A stretch of 64,000 nt of DNA, taken from Chamaecrista fasciculata. Its lineage: Eukaryota; Streptophyta; Magnoliopsida; Fabales; Fabaceae. The translations under genes and the position numbers were made by a program. Where the stretch lies: NCBI GenBank assembly GCA_003254925.1, contig QANZ01045900.1, forward strand, positions 39,059-103,058, read 5' to 3'. This document shows, one piece after another, positions 35,716-48,139 of this stretch. The notes under the pieces are model-generated. The model did not search any database and was not told the DNA's origin. It was given only the letters and a program-made list of their open reading frames with translations. Each line of letters begins with the position of its first letter. Within the stretch, counting starts at the first letter, position 1.

Positions 35716-38700
35716 ATGGCCATTCTTGCTGGACCCAAGCTTCAATTTCATACGACATTCCCTTTTCTTCGTGCAGGAGTTTGTGCTTGTTCGCCTTCAC
35801 CCACTTATCCTGCCCTCGCTTCTGTAAACAAATGGAGCAGAGTAGATAAAACTCCTCGACGCCTTTTATTGGGTCTAAGTTCTTCATTCTTGCTTCAATT
35901 CATGAGTATGGCAGGAACAGTTAGCACTAGCAGCAGGTCCTTCGTTGCCTCTGCCAGAATTAAGGGTAGTTCTTCCGTTGATGAGGTGAAATTACTTTAT
36001 CTTCAATCCCTAATTTGATGTTTGATTTTTGGCCAAAGTCTCAAATTGGGCCCTTTATATATCGGGTAGATTTCAAATTGGTTCCTTATCATTGGTTACA
36101 GATTGGTTTTACATGTTTTCATGATGTTTTAAATTGCACCCAAAATTACTCTCGAGACACGATTTGACCCCATTTTGTTAATGATCTTAACTGATAGATA
36201 GGATCAATTTTATTGTTTGACCGTGAAATGAGTTACTTTTTTTAAGACTCAATTTGATGAACGAGTTACATTGTTTGTCGCATTTGAGCTTTAAATAAGA
36301 GAGATATGACCACTTTAAGTATTTTGGGGACCAATATGAAACATATAGGACCAATCTGAAACAAATGAAAGATAAGGGACCAATTTGAAACTTACCCCAT
36401 ACATAAGGGACCAATTTGAAACTTTGGCCTTGATTTTTCATTAATTGTGAGGTGCTTGAATTTTGTATTAGGTTAATTTGTCTGGCTTCGTTGTTGGTTA
36501 ATTAATTGGAGCTGAAAATGGATATTTAATAAGTGCAAAGATGGAATTTGGGTCCTGAATTCTAATTTGAATGACAGAGTACTAGAAATGTATTTATATG
36601 TAAGCTAATTCAAGCTATGAAAAAGTCATTCTCTTGTTGCTTCATCTTTTGTTGTGAAATATCTATATATGTTATCCGCTTTTCTTATCCTTTGTGGCTT
36701 ATTTCATTTTTGAAGATACTGAAGAGTGTGGAATGGCCTGAACAGTTCCCCTTCAAGGATGAGGATTTTCTGCGTTTTGATGAGTAAATGTCTCAACTAA
36801 AAATCTGCTTTAAGAACCTGTGATTACATTTTATAACATCAGACAATTTTCCTATTAGGTCACCAGATTCCTTGTTCTACGAAGCACCTCGATTTGTGAC
36901 GCATATTGATGACCCTGCGATTGCTGCTCTTACTAAGTATTACTCTAAGGTTTTTCCACCTAGTAACACTCCAGGCATAAGCATCCTAGATATGTGTAGC
37001 AGTTGGGTAAGTAACACATTTCTTATGTGAACTGAATTTGTTTGTGTTGCATATTTATATTAAAATCTTCACTGTGTATTAGGTCAGCCATTTTCCACCA
37101 GGATACAAGCAAGAACGAGTGGTAGGATTAGGCTTGAATGAAGAAGAGTTGAAGAGGAACCCAGTAAGTCATGCCCTTATGTGATATGTGGTGATCACTT
37201 GCCTTTGATTATGATACTATATCCAGTGCCTTTAAGGCTGGTTATCCATATTCATTATTGATACTATGTAGTACAATCTCATTACTGAGGTTATTATTTA
37301 GGTTAATTCTGAAAAAGTGACATGATTATAATATTAAACTCAATAGCAAGAGAAGCATCACATAACTCTTCGAGCTATCGTTCTTCACACTGCTGAATCG
37401 GTGAACTAACGACAGTTCGTTTTGATATCCAACATTGAACATTAATAATGGCCATGTAAATTTACTTCTTTATACATAGTACTTATGGGTATGTCCTTAA
37501 GAAACGTGAACATATACTAATAAAAGTGGTTGATTCTGTAGGTTCTCACAGAATATGTTGTACAAGACTTGAATGTGAATCCCAGAGTGCCGTTTGAGGA
37601 TAACTCCTTTGACATCATCACTAATGTGGTACAAATTCTATTCGTGATACCTAAATTTGATGCCTGCAAATTGCACGCTACTGCAAGTGGTGCTGTTTCA
37701 TTACAAATGCATAAGGCTTGTCTGCATATTAGTTTATTTGCAGTTAATGAAGCTTTTATTTTCTCTTGATGATTGTTAAAGGTTATGATTCAGTTGTCTG
37801 GATTCTGTCATTAAAATATTTAGGTAACTGAGTTAACCATACATTGATTACGTTACTATGATTAAAGTCCCAACATATATGCTGATCGCACTTCTATCAA
37901 AAAGATATATAGAAATATGTAGTGGGATTATATCTTATTTTATCATAAAATGTAAAAAAGTAAATATTAGAGAATTTTAAGTGTCAGTAATTTCATGTGA
38001 CTACATGCTCTTTCCTTCTCAAACATTACAACTGCTACTTCACAAAACCAACAACTTTAAGCACTGTAAGGTAGATTGAAATGGCGGTCATTATTTTGAG
38101 TTAAATAACTAACTGGTCAAGTTAGAAATGTTACTGTAAATTGTAAAATCAATCTATAATTAAATTAAGCTCCTGTTTACTACATCTACCACGTAAAAGT
38201 TTTGAAAATTGAAATGTTTGTTCTGCAGGTAAGTGTTGATTACCTCACGAAGCCTCTTGATGTTTTTAAGGAGATGTGCAGGATACTTAAGCCAGGTGGA
38301 TTGGCGATAATGAGGTGATAATCTTGTCAGCTATTGTTTTGGGAATCAATCCAGGTTTAAGGTTTAGGCATTAAATCCGTGAAATTTGATTCTTTATAAA
38401 AGAAAAAAAACTTGGTGATGAACTAAGAAATACATATTGTTTCCTACTCCTAGTCTTGCATTTATGCTCTATTCAATGACTGATGACTTGTTAGATGACT
38501 TTAGTTTTTCAAACCGTTGCTTCTGGACAAAAGCAATTTCCATATGGACTTCAACCGGGGATGTTGATCATGTTATGATTGTTGGGTCATATTTCCATTA
38601 TGCTGGAGGATTTGAACCTCCTCAGGTAATTGAGTATTTACTATCTAGTATTACTTTCCAGTTTCCATATCTTTGTTGAAGAAAATTAACCATGTGCAGA

Positions 38701-38927
38701 CATAGGAGCATCTTTTTAAAATTGATGTTAAGTGACAAGTGTATATTTGCTTATAAAGGGTTCTTTACAAACTTTAACATGACACTTTTTCGGTTTTTCC
38801 ATCACTGGGGCTTCTTTAACGCTTAATTCCGTTTTGCCTTTTTTGGCAGGCTGTCGATATTTCTCCGAATCCTGGACGATCTGATCCAATGTACATTGTG
38901 TACTCTAAGAAGCTCCCTACCGCTTGA
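35716..38927 (+). CDS. Chloroplast-targeted SAM-dependent methyltransferase-like protein
   Basis: Exons are 35716-35985, 36716-36783, 36859-37006, 37083-37163, 37542-37628, 38229-38314, 38505-38625 and 38850-38927, giving 312 residues. The first 90 (one exon) are Ser/Arg/Ala-rich like a transit peptide. The rest is methyltransferase type 11-like: ISILDMCSSW (153-162) sits where the SAM-binding GxGxG loop belongs, QDLN (198-201) and NSFDIITNV (210-218) follow, and RILKPGGLAIM (236-246) is the typical late strand. The C-terminus (SYFHYAGGFEPP, ISPNPGRSDPMYIV) is conserved in a plant family of unknown substrate. The glycine-rich loop is replaced by CSSW, so catalysis is not assured. Intron 1 holds a MITE. 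Confidence 0.85.
36031..36429. mobile_element. Mutator-like MITE in methyltransferase intron 1, 399 bp
   Basis: Ends GGCCAAAGTCTCAAATTGGGC and (complement) GGCCAAAGTTTCAAATTGGTC, flanked by the perfect 9-bp duplication TTGATTTTT (36022-36030 and 36430-36438). Confidence 0.8.
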
Positions 38928-39707
38928 GAGATATATTAACTTGGAATTTGTTGAATTTGTTCTTCTTGTCGTTTGAATCAATGATGAAACACGTTGTTCA
39001 TATTGCATGTAATTAGTTTTAACTATCTCGTGCATGTGGAGAGATATCCAATTCTTTTATGTTGTCCATGTTCTCAGTATGAATTATAGATATTAAAAGG
39101 GTGGGTCAGCACTCAGAACCGAGTTAGAGATTTTGATATAATTGAACAACGAGCTCCATGTTTATAGTATTTTCAATTTTTTTTTCTTTGGGCTTTGTAT
39201 TAGAAGTTTTCCAGTTATGTAATCTGTCTGGTTCATGGGAGATGACGAAGTAATGAAGCATCAAGGCACATTCACATATAATTATATATTATCAGCATCG
39301 TTTGATGTGCATTCAGCAGCATCAAAGTAGCGATTGTTTAAATTAAAAGGAAAATTCAAGGAAGCTCCGAGAGGAAAGAGAATATATACAGGAAAGTGAA
39401 TTTTAAGAGGTCTAGTATATATATAGAGTCACAAGACCTTTTAACTAAGCGATGTGGGATATCAACAAATCATAAGCTCAATGGAAAAGACAATTATTGG
39501 GATCGTATTCGCATATATACAGGAAAGAGAATATTAGGGGAGAAATGTAGAAAATAACACAACCGCAGGGTTAGTCTAAGTAATAAGTAGTTTGGAATCG
39601 TTTAAGATATTGTGAATGAAATCATTACAATTAGGTGCTTGATTTGGGTTGAGTATAAATTAGTAGGGATAAAACTCCAAAATTCAAACAGATAATAAAG
39701 GAATGAA
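38928..39707. other. 3' regions between two convergent genes
   Basis: Holds the 3' flank of the methyltransferase gene and, from the other side, the 3' flank of the tetraspanin gene. No further gene recognised; TA repeats near 39415. Confidence 0.45.
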
Positions 39708-41418
39708 TCAAACCCAGCCTCGTTTGTAAGGACTGAAAAGGGTCTGTGTTTTGGCATTCCTAAAGGCACTACAAGCAATGAGATAGACAAAGATGAGGAG
39801 CAGCACAGCAAAAATGAGAATGAGGTTGGCTTTCCTCCATTCTTTTCTGAGGTTTCCCAATAGACCAGCCTTGCATGCATCACAATCAAAGCACACTTGA
39901 TTGAGCTCATTACTCCACAAATAGCAATCTGGGTCTGCCATTGGGTTCGATGGAGTTACCCACAATATCGGGTTCACATAATTGTACCCACATGCTGTTG
40001 GAGGCTTACAGCATCCTGACTGTAAAGTTATATAACATTAACCAACAACTTCATTAAATTAACAACACAATATGCCGGCCTTACCATTATGCATTAGAAT
40101 ATATAAAGAGTTAGCTTTGACAGCCTAGTCACAGTCTTCAAAGAAATTAACTTCTCATTATTTGTTATTGTTGAATTTGTATGACAGATTTGGTCCATGA
40201 AATTAATTTTTAATCCGAATAATCAAAATTAAGAGTAAATCAACAATCTGGTCCCTTAAAGATCATTAAGTTGACAATTGGATTCCTAAAAGATCAAAAC
40301 GGTATACTTTTAATCCTTAGAAGATTAAAACAGTGTACTGTTTAGTCTATAAAAAGGACTAATAGTTGTCAGCTCGATGATATTTTAGAAACCAAATTGT
40401 TAATTTACCCTAAAATTAATATATATTTTTTATTTATTTTATCAGGAATCATAAACAATCATTTATAAAAGGAAATTGTATTAATTTCATCCCCAAACTT
40501 TACACCAACTGTCAATTTCGTCCCCAATGTGTTATATTTTGGTCAATTTTATCCCCCGACTATCTTCTTTCAATAAATTAATGACAGATTGCATCCTGTT
40601 TTTCAATCTAAGCTAAGATTTGAGTTTCTTTTTGTATCAATTTTATATTACATATTATTAGCCATGTAGATTATGTCATTAATATTTGACTAAAGTAAGA
40701 ACAAATGATAAAATTGACCAAATGCGAAACATTGGGGACGAAATTGACAACAAAAAAATGATTGGGGAGGAAATCAATGCTTTTGCCTTTATAAAATTTT
40801 CCTCACCCTTCAACTTGCCAAACGTTCGACTCATGACTTATCACTAACTATTCTGACATTAAGTGTGTGTATGCCATTTCAGAAACAGAGGATATTAGGG
40901 AGTAGGGAATTAATTATTACCTGCAAAGGAGAAATAGGAGAGTTGAAGAATTGATGGGAAGTAATGTAATCGTTTGTGAGCTTAATGCACATATTAGACT
41001 CAGCCAAACAAGTGCTAATCTTTTGCCATCTTCTATGATTCGTAACATGGTATCTAAGCCAAGACGAGAACCCTTCAAGTCTGTACTCCTTGTAAACTCT
41101 TCCAGGAACACCATAGCTTCCATCAGATCGAGTGACCATAAATGCAAATATAAGAATGAAGAGAAGGAGAGCAATGAGAAGAGCCATGCAGGAAAGGTAA
41201 AAAGCCAAGAGACCTTGTTTGTTGAAGTAAGCACCAAGAAAGCCAAACAGAGAGACCACAAGAATAAGGGTTCCAATGATGAAGATAGACCAACGAAAGT
41301 TGTGAATACACTCGTTGTCTTGCTTTGAGGCTAGCCATATGCCTGATGCTATAATGGGTATTGAGGCCACAAGGGATATGAAGTTAAGTGCTGCAGTGAT
41401 GTTGTTGCTTAACCCCAT
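39708..41418 (-). CDS. TET8: Tetraspanin-8-like protein
   Basis: A four-pass membrane protein that organises plasma-membrane microdomains; TET8 marks plant exosomes. Exons are 40921-41418 and 39708-40019 (- strand, phase 0), giving 269 residues; the family is about 270. Three N-terminal membrane segments (about 9-28, 43-63, 73-95) are followed by the large extracellular loop with the plant GCCKPPTACGYNY motif (168-180). It ends with a fourth segment (about 231-252, LILIFAVLLLIFVYLIAC) and a short tail. The loop also has the paired Cys in DPDCYLWSNELNQVCFDCDACK. The start MGLSNNI is the first ATG and fits the family. The single intron contains two MITEs. TET8 versus TET9 is not settled. Confidence 0.9.
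40233..40410. mobile_element. MITE in the tetraspanin intron, 178 bp
   Basis: Ends GAGTAAATCAACAATCTGGTC and (complement) GGGTAAATTAACAATTTGGTT, flanked by CAAAATTAA and TAAAATTAA (8 of 9 identical). Confidence 0.7.
40471..40787. mobile_element. Mutator-like MITE (family D) in the tetraspanin intron, 317 bp
   Basis: Ends GGAAATTGTATTAATTTCATC and (complement) GGCAAAAGCATTGATTTCCTC, flanked by the perfect 9-bp duplication TTTATAAAA (40462-40470 and 40788-40796). Confidence 0.8.
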
Positions 41419-42057
41419 TGATCATTCATTGATTGATTTCTTTTTGGTGCACCTAGCTAGATGCACACTATATGCATATATATGAAGAATTAAGGATGTG
41501 TGTTTGTGGGTGGGAAATGTTGAAAGTTATTACCAAAAGGAAAAGGGGGTTTACAATAAAAGAAATGGGTTAAGATTGACTTTACAGGGTAAGATTCCAC
41601 TTCTTGGGTCCTCTCCCAAAATAAGTTAATTGATTAAAGAAAAGATGATATGAATGTGGGGTGATTGATCTCTTGTCCAGATTTCTCTTTAATCTGATAT
41701 ATTTTTTTAATGTGTATTTCTCATTCATGATTCATCGCCCTTTGTAAATTGATGATTAAATTTTTTAAAAAAAAATTAGTTACAGAATTTACACTAAGCC
41801 AAGGATTTAGTCCTTGAATGGAAATAGACTGATTTTGTCTACGAATAATCACAATTGTCAAGTTAATGAGACATTGACCATCATTTAACTAGGCTTACAT
41901 GAATGTCAAATGCTTAGATGATGAGTTGAACACATATAATTGTTCAGGAAAATGACAGTACTCATCAAAAGGACAAAATTATTGGAAAAAAAAAGTCTCA
42001 CATTAAACAAATTAGGGCATTTAAAAAAAAAAGGCATGGTTTTTTTTGGCCAACAAA
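41419..42057. other. Upstream region of the tetraspanin gene
   Basis: A TATATATGCATATAG stretch (complement, about 41470-41485) 50-65 bp before the start codon could be the TATA region. Otherwise AT-rich with no recognised gene. Confidence 0.35.
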
Positions 42058-42060
42058 TTA

Positions 42061-42548
42061 GGGCATGTTTGATTTTGTTTTTTTAAAATAAATTTTTAAA
42101 ACAATTCTTAAATTCATTTTTAAGAACAAGTTTTACAAAACAAAAATGAAAGAATTGCGTTTGATAAACTTTATTTCAAAATCTATTCTAAAAATCAGAG
42201 AACCAAAAATATGTTTGAAAAAATTATTCTAAAATTTGTTTTAAAATGTTGGCTAACTATTGGCAGTAGCACGGGCTGTAAATATGTAATGAAGCTAAGG
42301 CAAATTGGTGCAAATATTACCAATTTGCCATTAATGAAAACAGTTTTTTATATTTTGTTTTCCGCCTCTTTTTACAAAACGAGAAAACACAAATTAAAAC
42401 AGGTTACCATTGTTCTCTAATTTTAAGTTTTAAAATCAACTTTCGGATTTTTTATTTTTAAAACCAAATATTGAAAAACAGATTTATCAAACAGACTTTT
42501 TTTTTTTAAATAAAAAAACTGTTTTATAAAGAGAAATCAAACAGGCCC
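42061..42548. mobile_element. Harbinger-like (Tourist) MITE, 488 bp
   Basis: Ends GGGCATGTTTGATTT and (complement) GGGCCTGTTTGATTT, flanked by TTA on both sides (42058-42060 and 42549-42551), the PIF/Harbinger target. The body is A/T homopolymer-rich (TTTTAAAATAAATTTTTAAAAC) with a short unique core at about 42245-42340. Confidence 0.75.
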
Positions 42549-43300
42549 TTAAATTCTAGTGGTTGGTCCCCCAATCCCATAATTGTACATTCATTATAGT
42601 TATAATGGTTATTATCCTTCCCATATTTGTAATTTATACTTGGGGTTTAAAGACAAAGGAAGAAGATAAAGAATAAGCTAAGATGAACTTTGGATGCTAT
42701 AATGTGAGTGTTGTGTTGATAAACTTTGCTAGCTGACTCTAGCAGTGCGTCAAAATGGGTGAATGTGAAAATTTGAATGTGTTTTTCATATTATTATTAA
42801 TAAATGATACATTAAGTAATAAAAATGTGACATTTAATTGTTAGAAGAATATAGTAGGCTTTTGATAGAACACGAAAACAGAGTAGACTTTGATAGTATG
42901 GTCACTGTCCTTAAGGAAATTAAGCCCCCACTAATTGTATGCTCTTGGGTGTTTATGGCAGATTTCCTCCAGGATTTACAAAGCCTGGTGTTATAGCCAG
43001 CAATATTATAACACCTTCTGAACACAAAACAGAGAAAGATAAGTTGAATATGAGATGCTCTGTTTTTTTAGAAGAAGTGTTATTTATAGGAAAAATCTGA
43101 ACAGATACAATCTTTCAGATTCTAACATAAATAACAGGTTACAACCTTTCATAAATGAACATTCATATCTGTTTAAAAGTGAACAATCATGTCTCTTCAG
43201 GATTAAACTGAATTCTCTGTAAATAATGGACACTTCTCTTTTTATAATTTGAATTAATTAATTAATTAATCAATTCGAAAAAAATAATAATTAAAATTAA
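42549..43300. other. Intergenic, possible old LTR remnant
   Basis: A moderately GC-richer block at 42839-43240 begins TGTTAGAAG and contains phrases common in copia LTRs (GTTACAACCTTTCATAAATGAACATTC). No matching end or duplication was found, so this stays a suggestion. Confidence 0.3.
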
Positions 43301-45575
43301 TTATTAGCCAGAAGCCCCAAGTGCCCAAGTGCCCATCTTTGATATATATATATATATATATATAATTCAATTATTATAAATGACTTAACAATCATTTATA
43401 TACCCTTCTTAATTCTATAACTTATCCAATGTAAAACTTTAATTACTAACTATACTAACATTAAACATTAATTGTGTCACATATGCATTAGATAATAGAG
43501 AACATCTTCAATAACTAACGGAATGATATTTATCATTATTTGGAGGCCAAATATATTTCTAGTGAAAAATATAACAGAATCATCCAAGCAAGTTTCATTT
43601 GATCATTTAATAAATCAGACCAGACCAGACCAGTGTTCCACAGTGAGCGTCCACACTCCACAACTGTGTGCATCATCTGTATAGTGTATATATGTAGGAG
43701 AAATAAAATTGAATGCAAAAAGGAGATGAAAGGAAGGCACATGTGAGGGAATATGATAGATATATTACACATGTTAGTTCACATTATGGTCTACATGTGA
43801 GACCATGCTGCCATGTGGCCGGATCTGGTCTCATCTTTTACACTTCTTACATCAACTCATAACTAAATTAAAATTTCACATATTACTTTTGTAATAATTA
43901 ATTAAACATGATAGCTTAAATTGTTAAAAAAAAAACACATGAGTATGAGATAGTAGTTTTTCGTTCTTTTAATCAGCGAATGGTGGGAGTTGGGAACTCA
44001 TCTTTGAATATAAAAAACATTATATAGCCAATCATTTATTCTTAATTAGATAGAGAATCTACGATAAAGATAAAGAGATTACTTACTGCTTCTCGTAATA
44101 GATATCTTAGAATAGACTAAAAAAAATCCATTCCAAGGCATTCTACTCACTGTCAATAACACTACTGTATATATATAAACGGATGAGTTTGGTTTTAGAC
44201 TTCTTAAGCCATGCATGCATGTCCACATAGATGAGATGACTAGTTTGGAAATTGTTTTCTTTAGTCTTTTCTCTTTTTACAAATTGGAAAATATATCATA
44301 CCAACTAGGCTTGGAATGAATCATCTCTTATATTCAGCTTTTTAGTTTAAGGGTCCTTTTAAAATGTGCTCTTTTAGCACATATTAAGGTTTCTTTTGAT
44401 TAGTTAAATGAGTTTTTTTGTCATTACTAATTATCTATAATTTAATCTAGATTACTTGATCAACTCATTAGTCATTACTAATTATCTATAAGTTTTGGGC
44501 TTTAAGGGGTATAGTTTGAAAGAGTGTATTGCTTGTTTTTTTTTTTTTTGGTCAGTAATTAATAAAGAGTGTAGGTATAGTTTAATAATTAATCCTTTTA
44601 TTCTGCGCGTGCATGGTTGGCCCAATATTTAGTAATGTAACTCATCTTAGTACATACATGGATATTGTTACTACTAATTTGTGGAGATTTGGTTTCAAAA
44701 TCTTGATTGTCCCTGTTAAATTAATTAACATAAAAAAATATTTATCAATTAAGAATATGTGTGATATATCTAATTAATTTTTTTAAAAATCATAAAGGTT
44801 CAATATATATATATACATGAGGTAGTAATTTATAAGGATGAAATGAAAATTTGAGTGAAACCATAGTAAAATTAAAAAGAAAAAAGAAAACTGATGTGTT
44901 TTGTTATGCTTTTCCTATCATGATAGAATCAGGTAATGGCAAAGGTAATTAAAGTATGAGGACGAGTGGTTGGAGAAGATAGTAGTGGCGTCTAAAGATC
45001 AAGATGATGATGACCTTCCAACTAATTATGACTATACATTATGTCATCCACATAATCTAATAACAGAAAATTACAACCTCTTACAATGTGAGTTAGGTAA
45101 TGTTGTGTTTGAAGGATGTTTGTATTACTAATTACTAATCACAATTGGTCCATACCATTCATCATTGTATCATAATTAATAACATTGTTAGGCAATAGTT
45201 TCTAGTGTAAGATGGAGGCACATTATTTTGGCCACCTACACGTACTTCTAAATTGTTACTCTCTAAAATAAATAAAAGAGAGGTCCATACTCAAACATAA
45301 TAATTTGAAAAAGGAACCCTCTTATACACGTAAAATATGAGAGAGATGCAAGATAGGAAAAGAAGTTGACCATAAAGAACAATAATTATTCCATGAAATG
45401 TATCCCTTGTTTTTTATTTTTCCAAAATTTATAAATAGTATTTCTTTTGTGAAATATTGAATAATATATTTTAATTGATAATTATATACTTATTTTTTTA
45501 AGAAACAAAGATCAGCAAAATAAAATTGATCTCTATCCAATATTATCTTCTCATGTACAAACTCTTAAATAGGCT
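43301..45575. other. AT-rich intergenic
   Basis: A TA microsatellite at about 43343-43363. No gene, RNA or element ends recognised. The - strand open frame at 43536-43772 has no domain. Confidence 0.35.
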
Positions 45576-45579
45576 AAAT

Positions 45580-46205
45580 TATACTTTTTTTCTCATATGT
45601 TTGAGGCAAGTTTTAATCTAATATTTTATTTATTTATTTATTTGAAAAATGGGTCCTTCATATTTTTAAAAATTTTTACTTTTTGGTCTCAAACTCACTT
45701 TCGAGTCCTATTTGACCTCATTATTTGATGGTCCTAATTGGACAAAAAAAAAAAAAGATTCATCGAGAGTAACTTGTAATGTCGAACTCATTGTATTAGG
45801 ATTTATATAAAAGGAGAGATGTGACTAATTTTACTCGTTTTGAACGTAAAATAAAATCATGGATCTTTTAAACAACCAAGTAAGTAGGATAAAGATAAGG
45901 GTCGGGAGTAGTTCACTTCCGAGGCTTTACTTGATTTGTTTATTGATAATCCCAACTAGGCAATAAAAAAATCGTCGAAGCAACACAAAGTTTCGGACTC
46001 TTCACATTTGAATTTGAAATGAGAAAGATGTGATCATTCAATTGTTGTGATCAAAATAAAAATTTATAAAAACATATAGGTCTATAAACTATGTTAAAAA
46101 TATCAATTGTAATAACTATGTTAAAAATATTTTACAAAAAAAAAAATAAAGAGTAGGATGGAAATCACCCTAAATATATGGGACCAAAATTACAATATAA
46201 CCCTC
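45580..46205. mobile_element. Degenerate family A-like foldback
   Basis: Family A core phrases in both orientations (TTTTTGGTCTCAAACTCAC, AATTGGACAAAAAAAAAAAAG, GGGACCAAAATTACAATATAACC). Boundaries are approximate and no duplication was found. Confidence 0.45.
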
Positions 46206-47606
46206 TAAAATTTAAAGACCCAACTATTATATATCAATTGTAGTTGAGTTTTGTTGAACCAAATCATTCTATTTTAATCATACTTTTCCGGTGAGAAACG
46301 AAGGTGGAGATCCATCTGATCCATTATTAAAATGAAGTTGGAGGGTTTTGCAAATCCACTTTTAGTGTCAAAGAAAGTATATGCCACAATGAAAAGTGTT
46401 AATTGTTGATGCTTTTCATTGGTGCAGTGAAGAAAAGTGTTAATTGTTTATGCCAAAATGAAAAGTGTTAATTGTCAGAGGAAGAAATTAAAGGATGGAG
46501 ATTGCAAGTTGCAACGTGGGAGTTTGAGAACTTGAATGAAGTTTTGACCCACGTGTGGAGTGTGAGGCATTTCTGAATTGATAATTTACCCTCATTTTCA
46601 CTGTTCTACACCCACTTTTTAGGTTAGGTAAGTCTCAAAGTATATGTGACAATAGCTATACTCTATTGCGCAATTATAAATGGTCTTTCACTCTTTCCAA
46701 TCAATACTAATTAAGAAATATCATTATATTCTAAATCTGCCCCAATGTATTTTTTTTTTGTTAAACTATGAAAAAATTTATATAATGATTTAGATGATGA
46801 CTAATTTCATTCGAATTGGAAGCGAATAATTAAAGTTTTTTTTACCAATATCGACTCTAAAAATTAAATTTTGATCCTCTAACCTGAAGTGTAAATTACT
46901 TATCAGTTTACCACAACATCAAACTATAATTGTTGGTATTTATGAAGCACATACACGGGACACCATACAAATATAGACATACTGACACGTGAAATTTTTA
47001 AAATTATATGATATAACACAATATATTTTTATATTTGTATGTCATTTTAAAAATTATAATATGTATTAATGAAATATATCATATATGTCATTTTTTTCTA
47101 TTATTTATCATGCCAAAATTAAAAAAATAATTATAAAATTTATAGATGTGTTATATGAATGTCGTATAAATATCAAACATATATACATATATAAGACATG
47201 GATACTCTTCAAGATAAAATGTCTATATTTTTCATCGGTTGGTATGTATCCATTAGTTCAGCCAAATAATAGAAGGCTGTCCTCATGAATTGCTTACTTT
47301 AATGTTTTCTAATGTACTTTAATACCACAATCTATGGATATCTTGAAAGTTGAAGCCACAAAATTCCTAGAATTATGGGTGTGAGATTTAATAAAAGGTT
47401 GAAATTATCTTACAATTTATAAAATGTTGATTTAAGTGGCCATTTAAGCAAAATTTTAAGGTTAGACCTTATAATTATGTAATTACTTTTATTGAGAGAT
47501 TCTTTTAAACACAAAACATGTGTGTAAAATTAAAAGTAATTAAAAGTTTAAAACATCAAAGCATGAATTTGTAAATTTCATATTATTGACCGTGTGTATA
47601 TATATA
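46206..47606. other. Intergenic with a short local repeat
   Basis: At 46385-46470 the phrase ATGAAAAGTGTTAATTG occurs three times. Otherwise AT-rich with nothing recognised. Confidence 0.4.
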
Positions 47607-47920
47607 CTAGTGTGCTTTGCATGCCTTAACGGGTATGTAAATATTAATTTAATTTTTATAATTTTAAAATGAAAAAGTTATTTTATTATATTTTCTAAGA
47701 AAATTTAATTTTGATAATTTTTATTGTATTTTTCTTGTAAATTTTTTAATTTAAAATTGTAGAAAATTACTAAATCTCATCTACTACTTTCTCTCTCCCA
47801 TTATCTATATGGTTAGCCAATTACCAAGTTTCACATATTTATTTCTTATTTTTTAATTTTTAAATTAATTATTTTTGACCGACCAGAAAAGTCCTCAAAC
47901 ATATATAATAGTATATATAT
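47607..47920 (-). mobile_element. Short Helitron-like element
   Basis: On the minus strand it ends in the hairpin CATACCCGTTAAGGCATG, CAAAGCACA and CTAG|T (47610 down to 47607). Its body matches the copy at 24311-24611. The 5' end lies in a TA run near 47910-47930 and is not resolved. Confidence 0.55.
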
Positions 47921-48139
47921 ATATATATATTTCTTTTTAATAAAAAATTGTAATTACATTTGAATTTTTAGATTGAAATTTTAAGAAAATGATATAATAA
48001 TTCCTAAAAAAAATTGTTAAAATCCATCATCCATGTTAGTAAGGATTTTACCATACAAGTATATCTAAGATCTATAAGGTATTTTTTTTTGCCTGAAGAT
48101 CTATAAGGTATTTGAAGATCACTACAAGCATATCTAAGA

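Noticed and set aside
38437-38504. Exon 7 of the methyltransferase starting at the earlier acceptor near 38454
   Set aside because: That choice adds residues absent from the family; the acceptor at 38504 joins IMS to FSNRCFW in phase.
42834-43025. Minus-strand 63-codon frame as a small gene
   Set aside because: No domain or promoter; the sequence style suggests a retroelement remnant, which I could not confirm.
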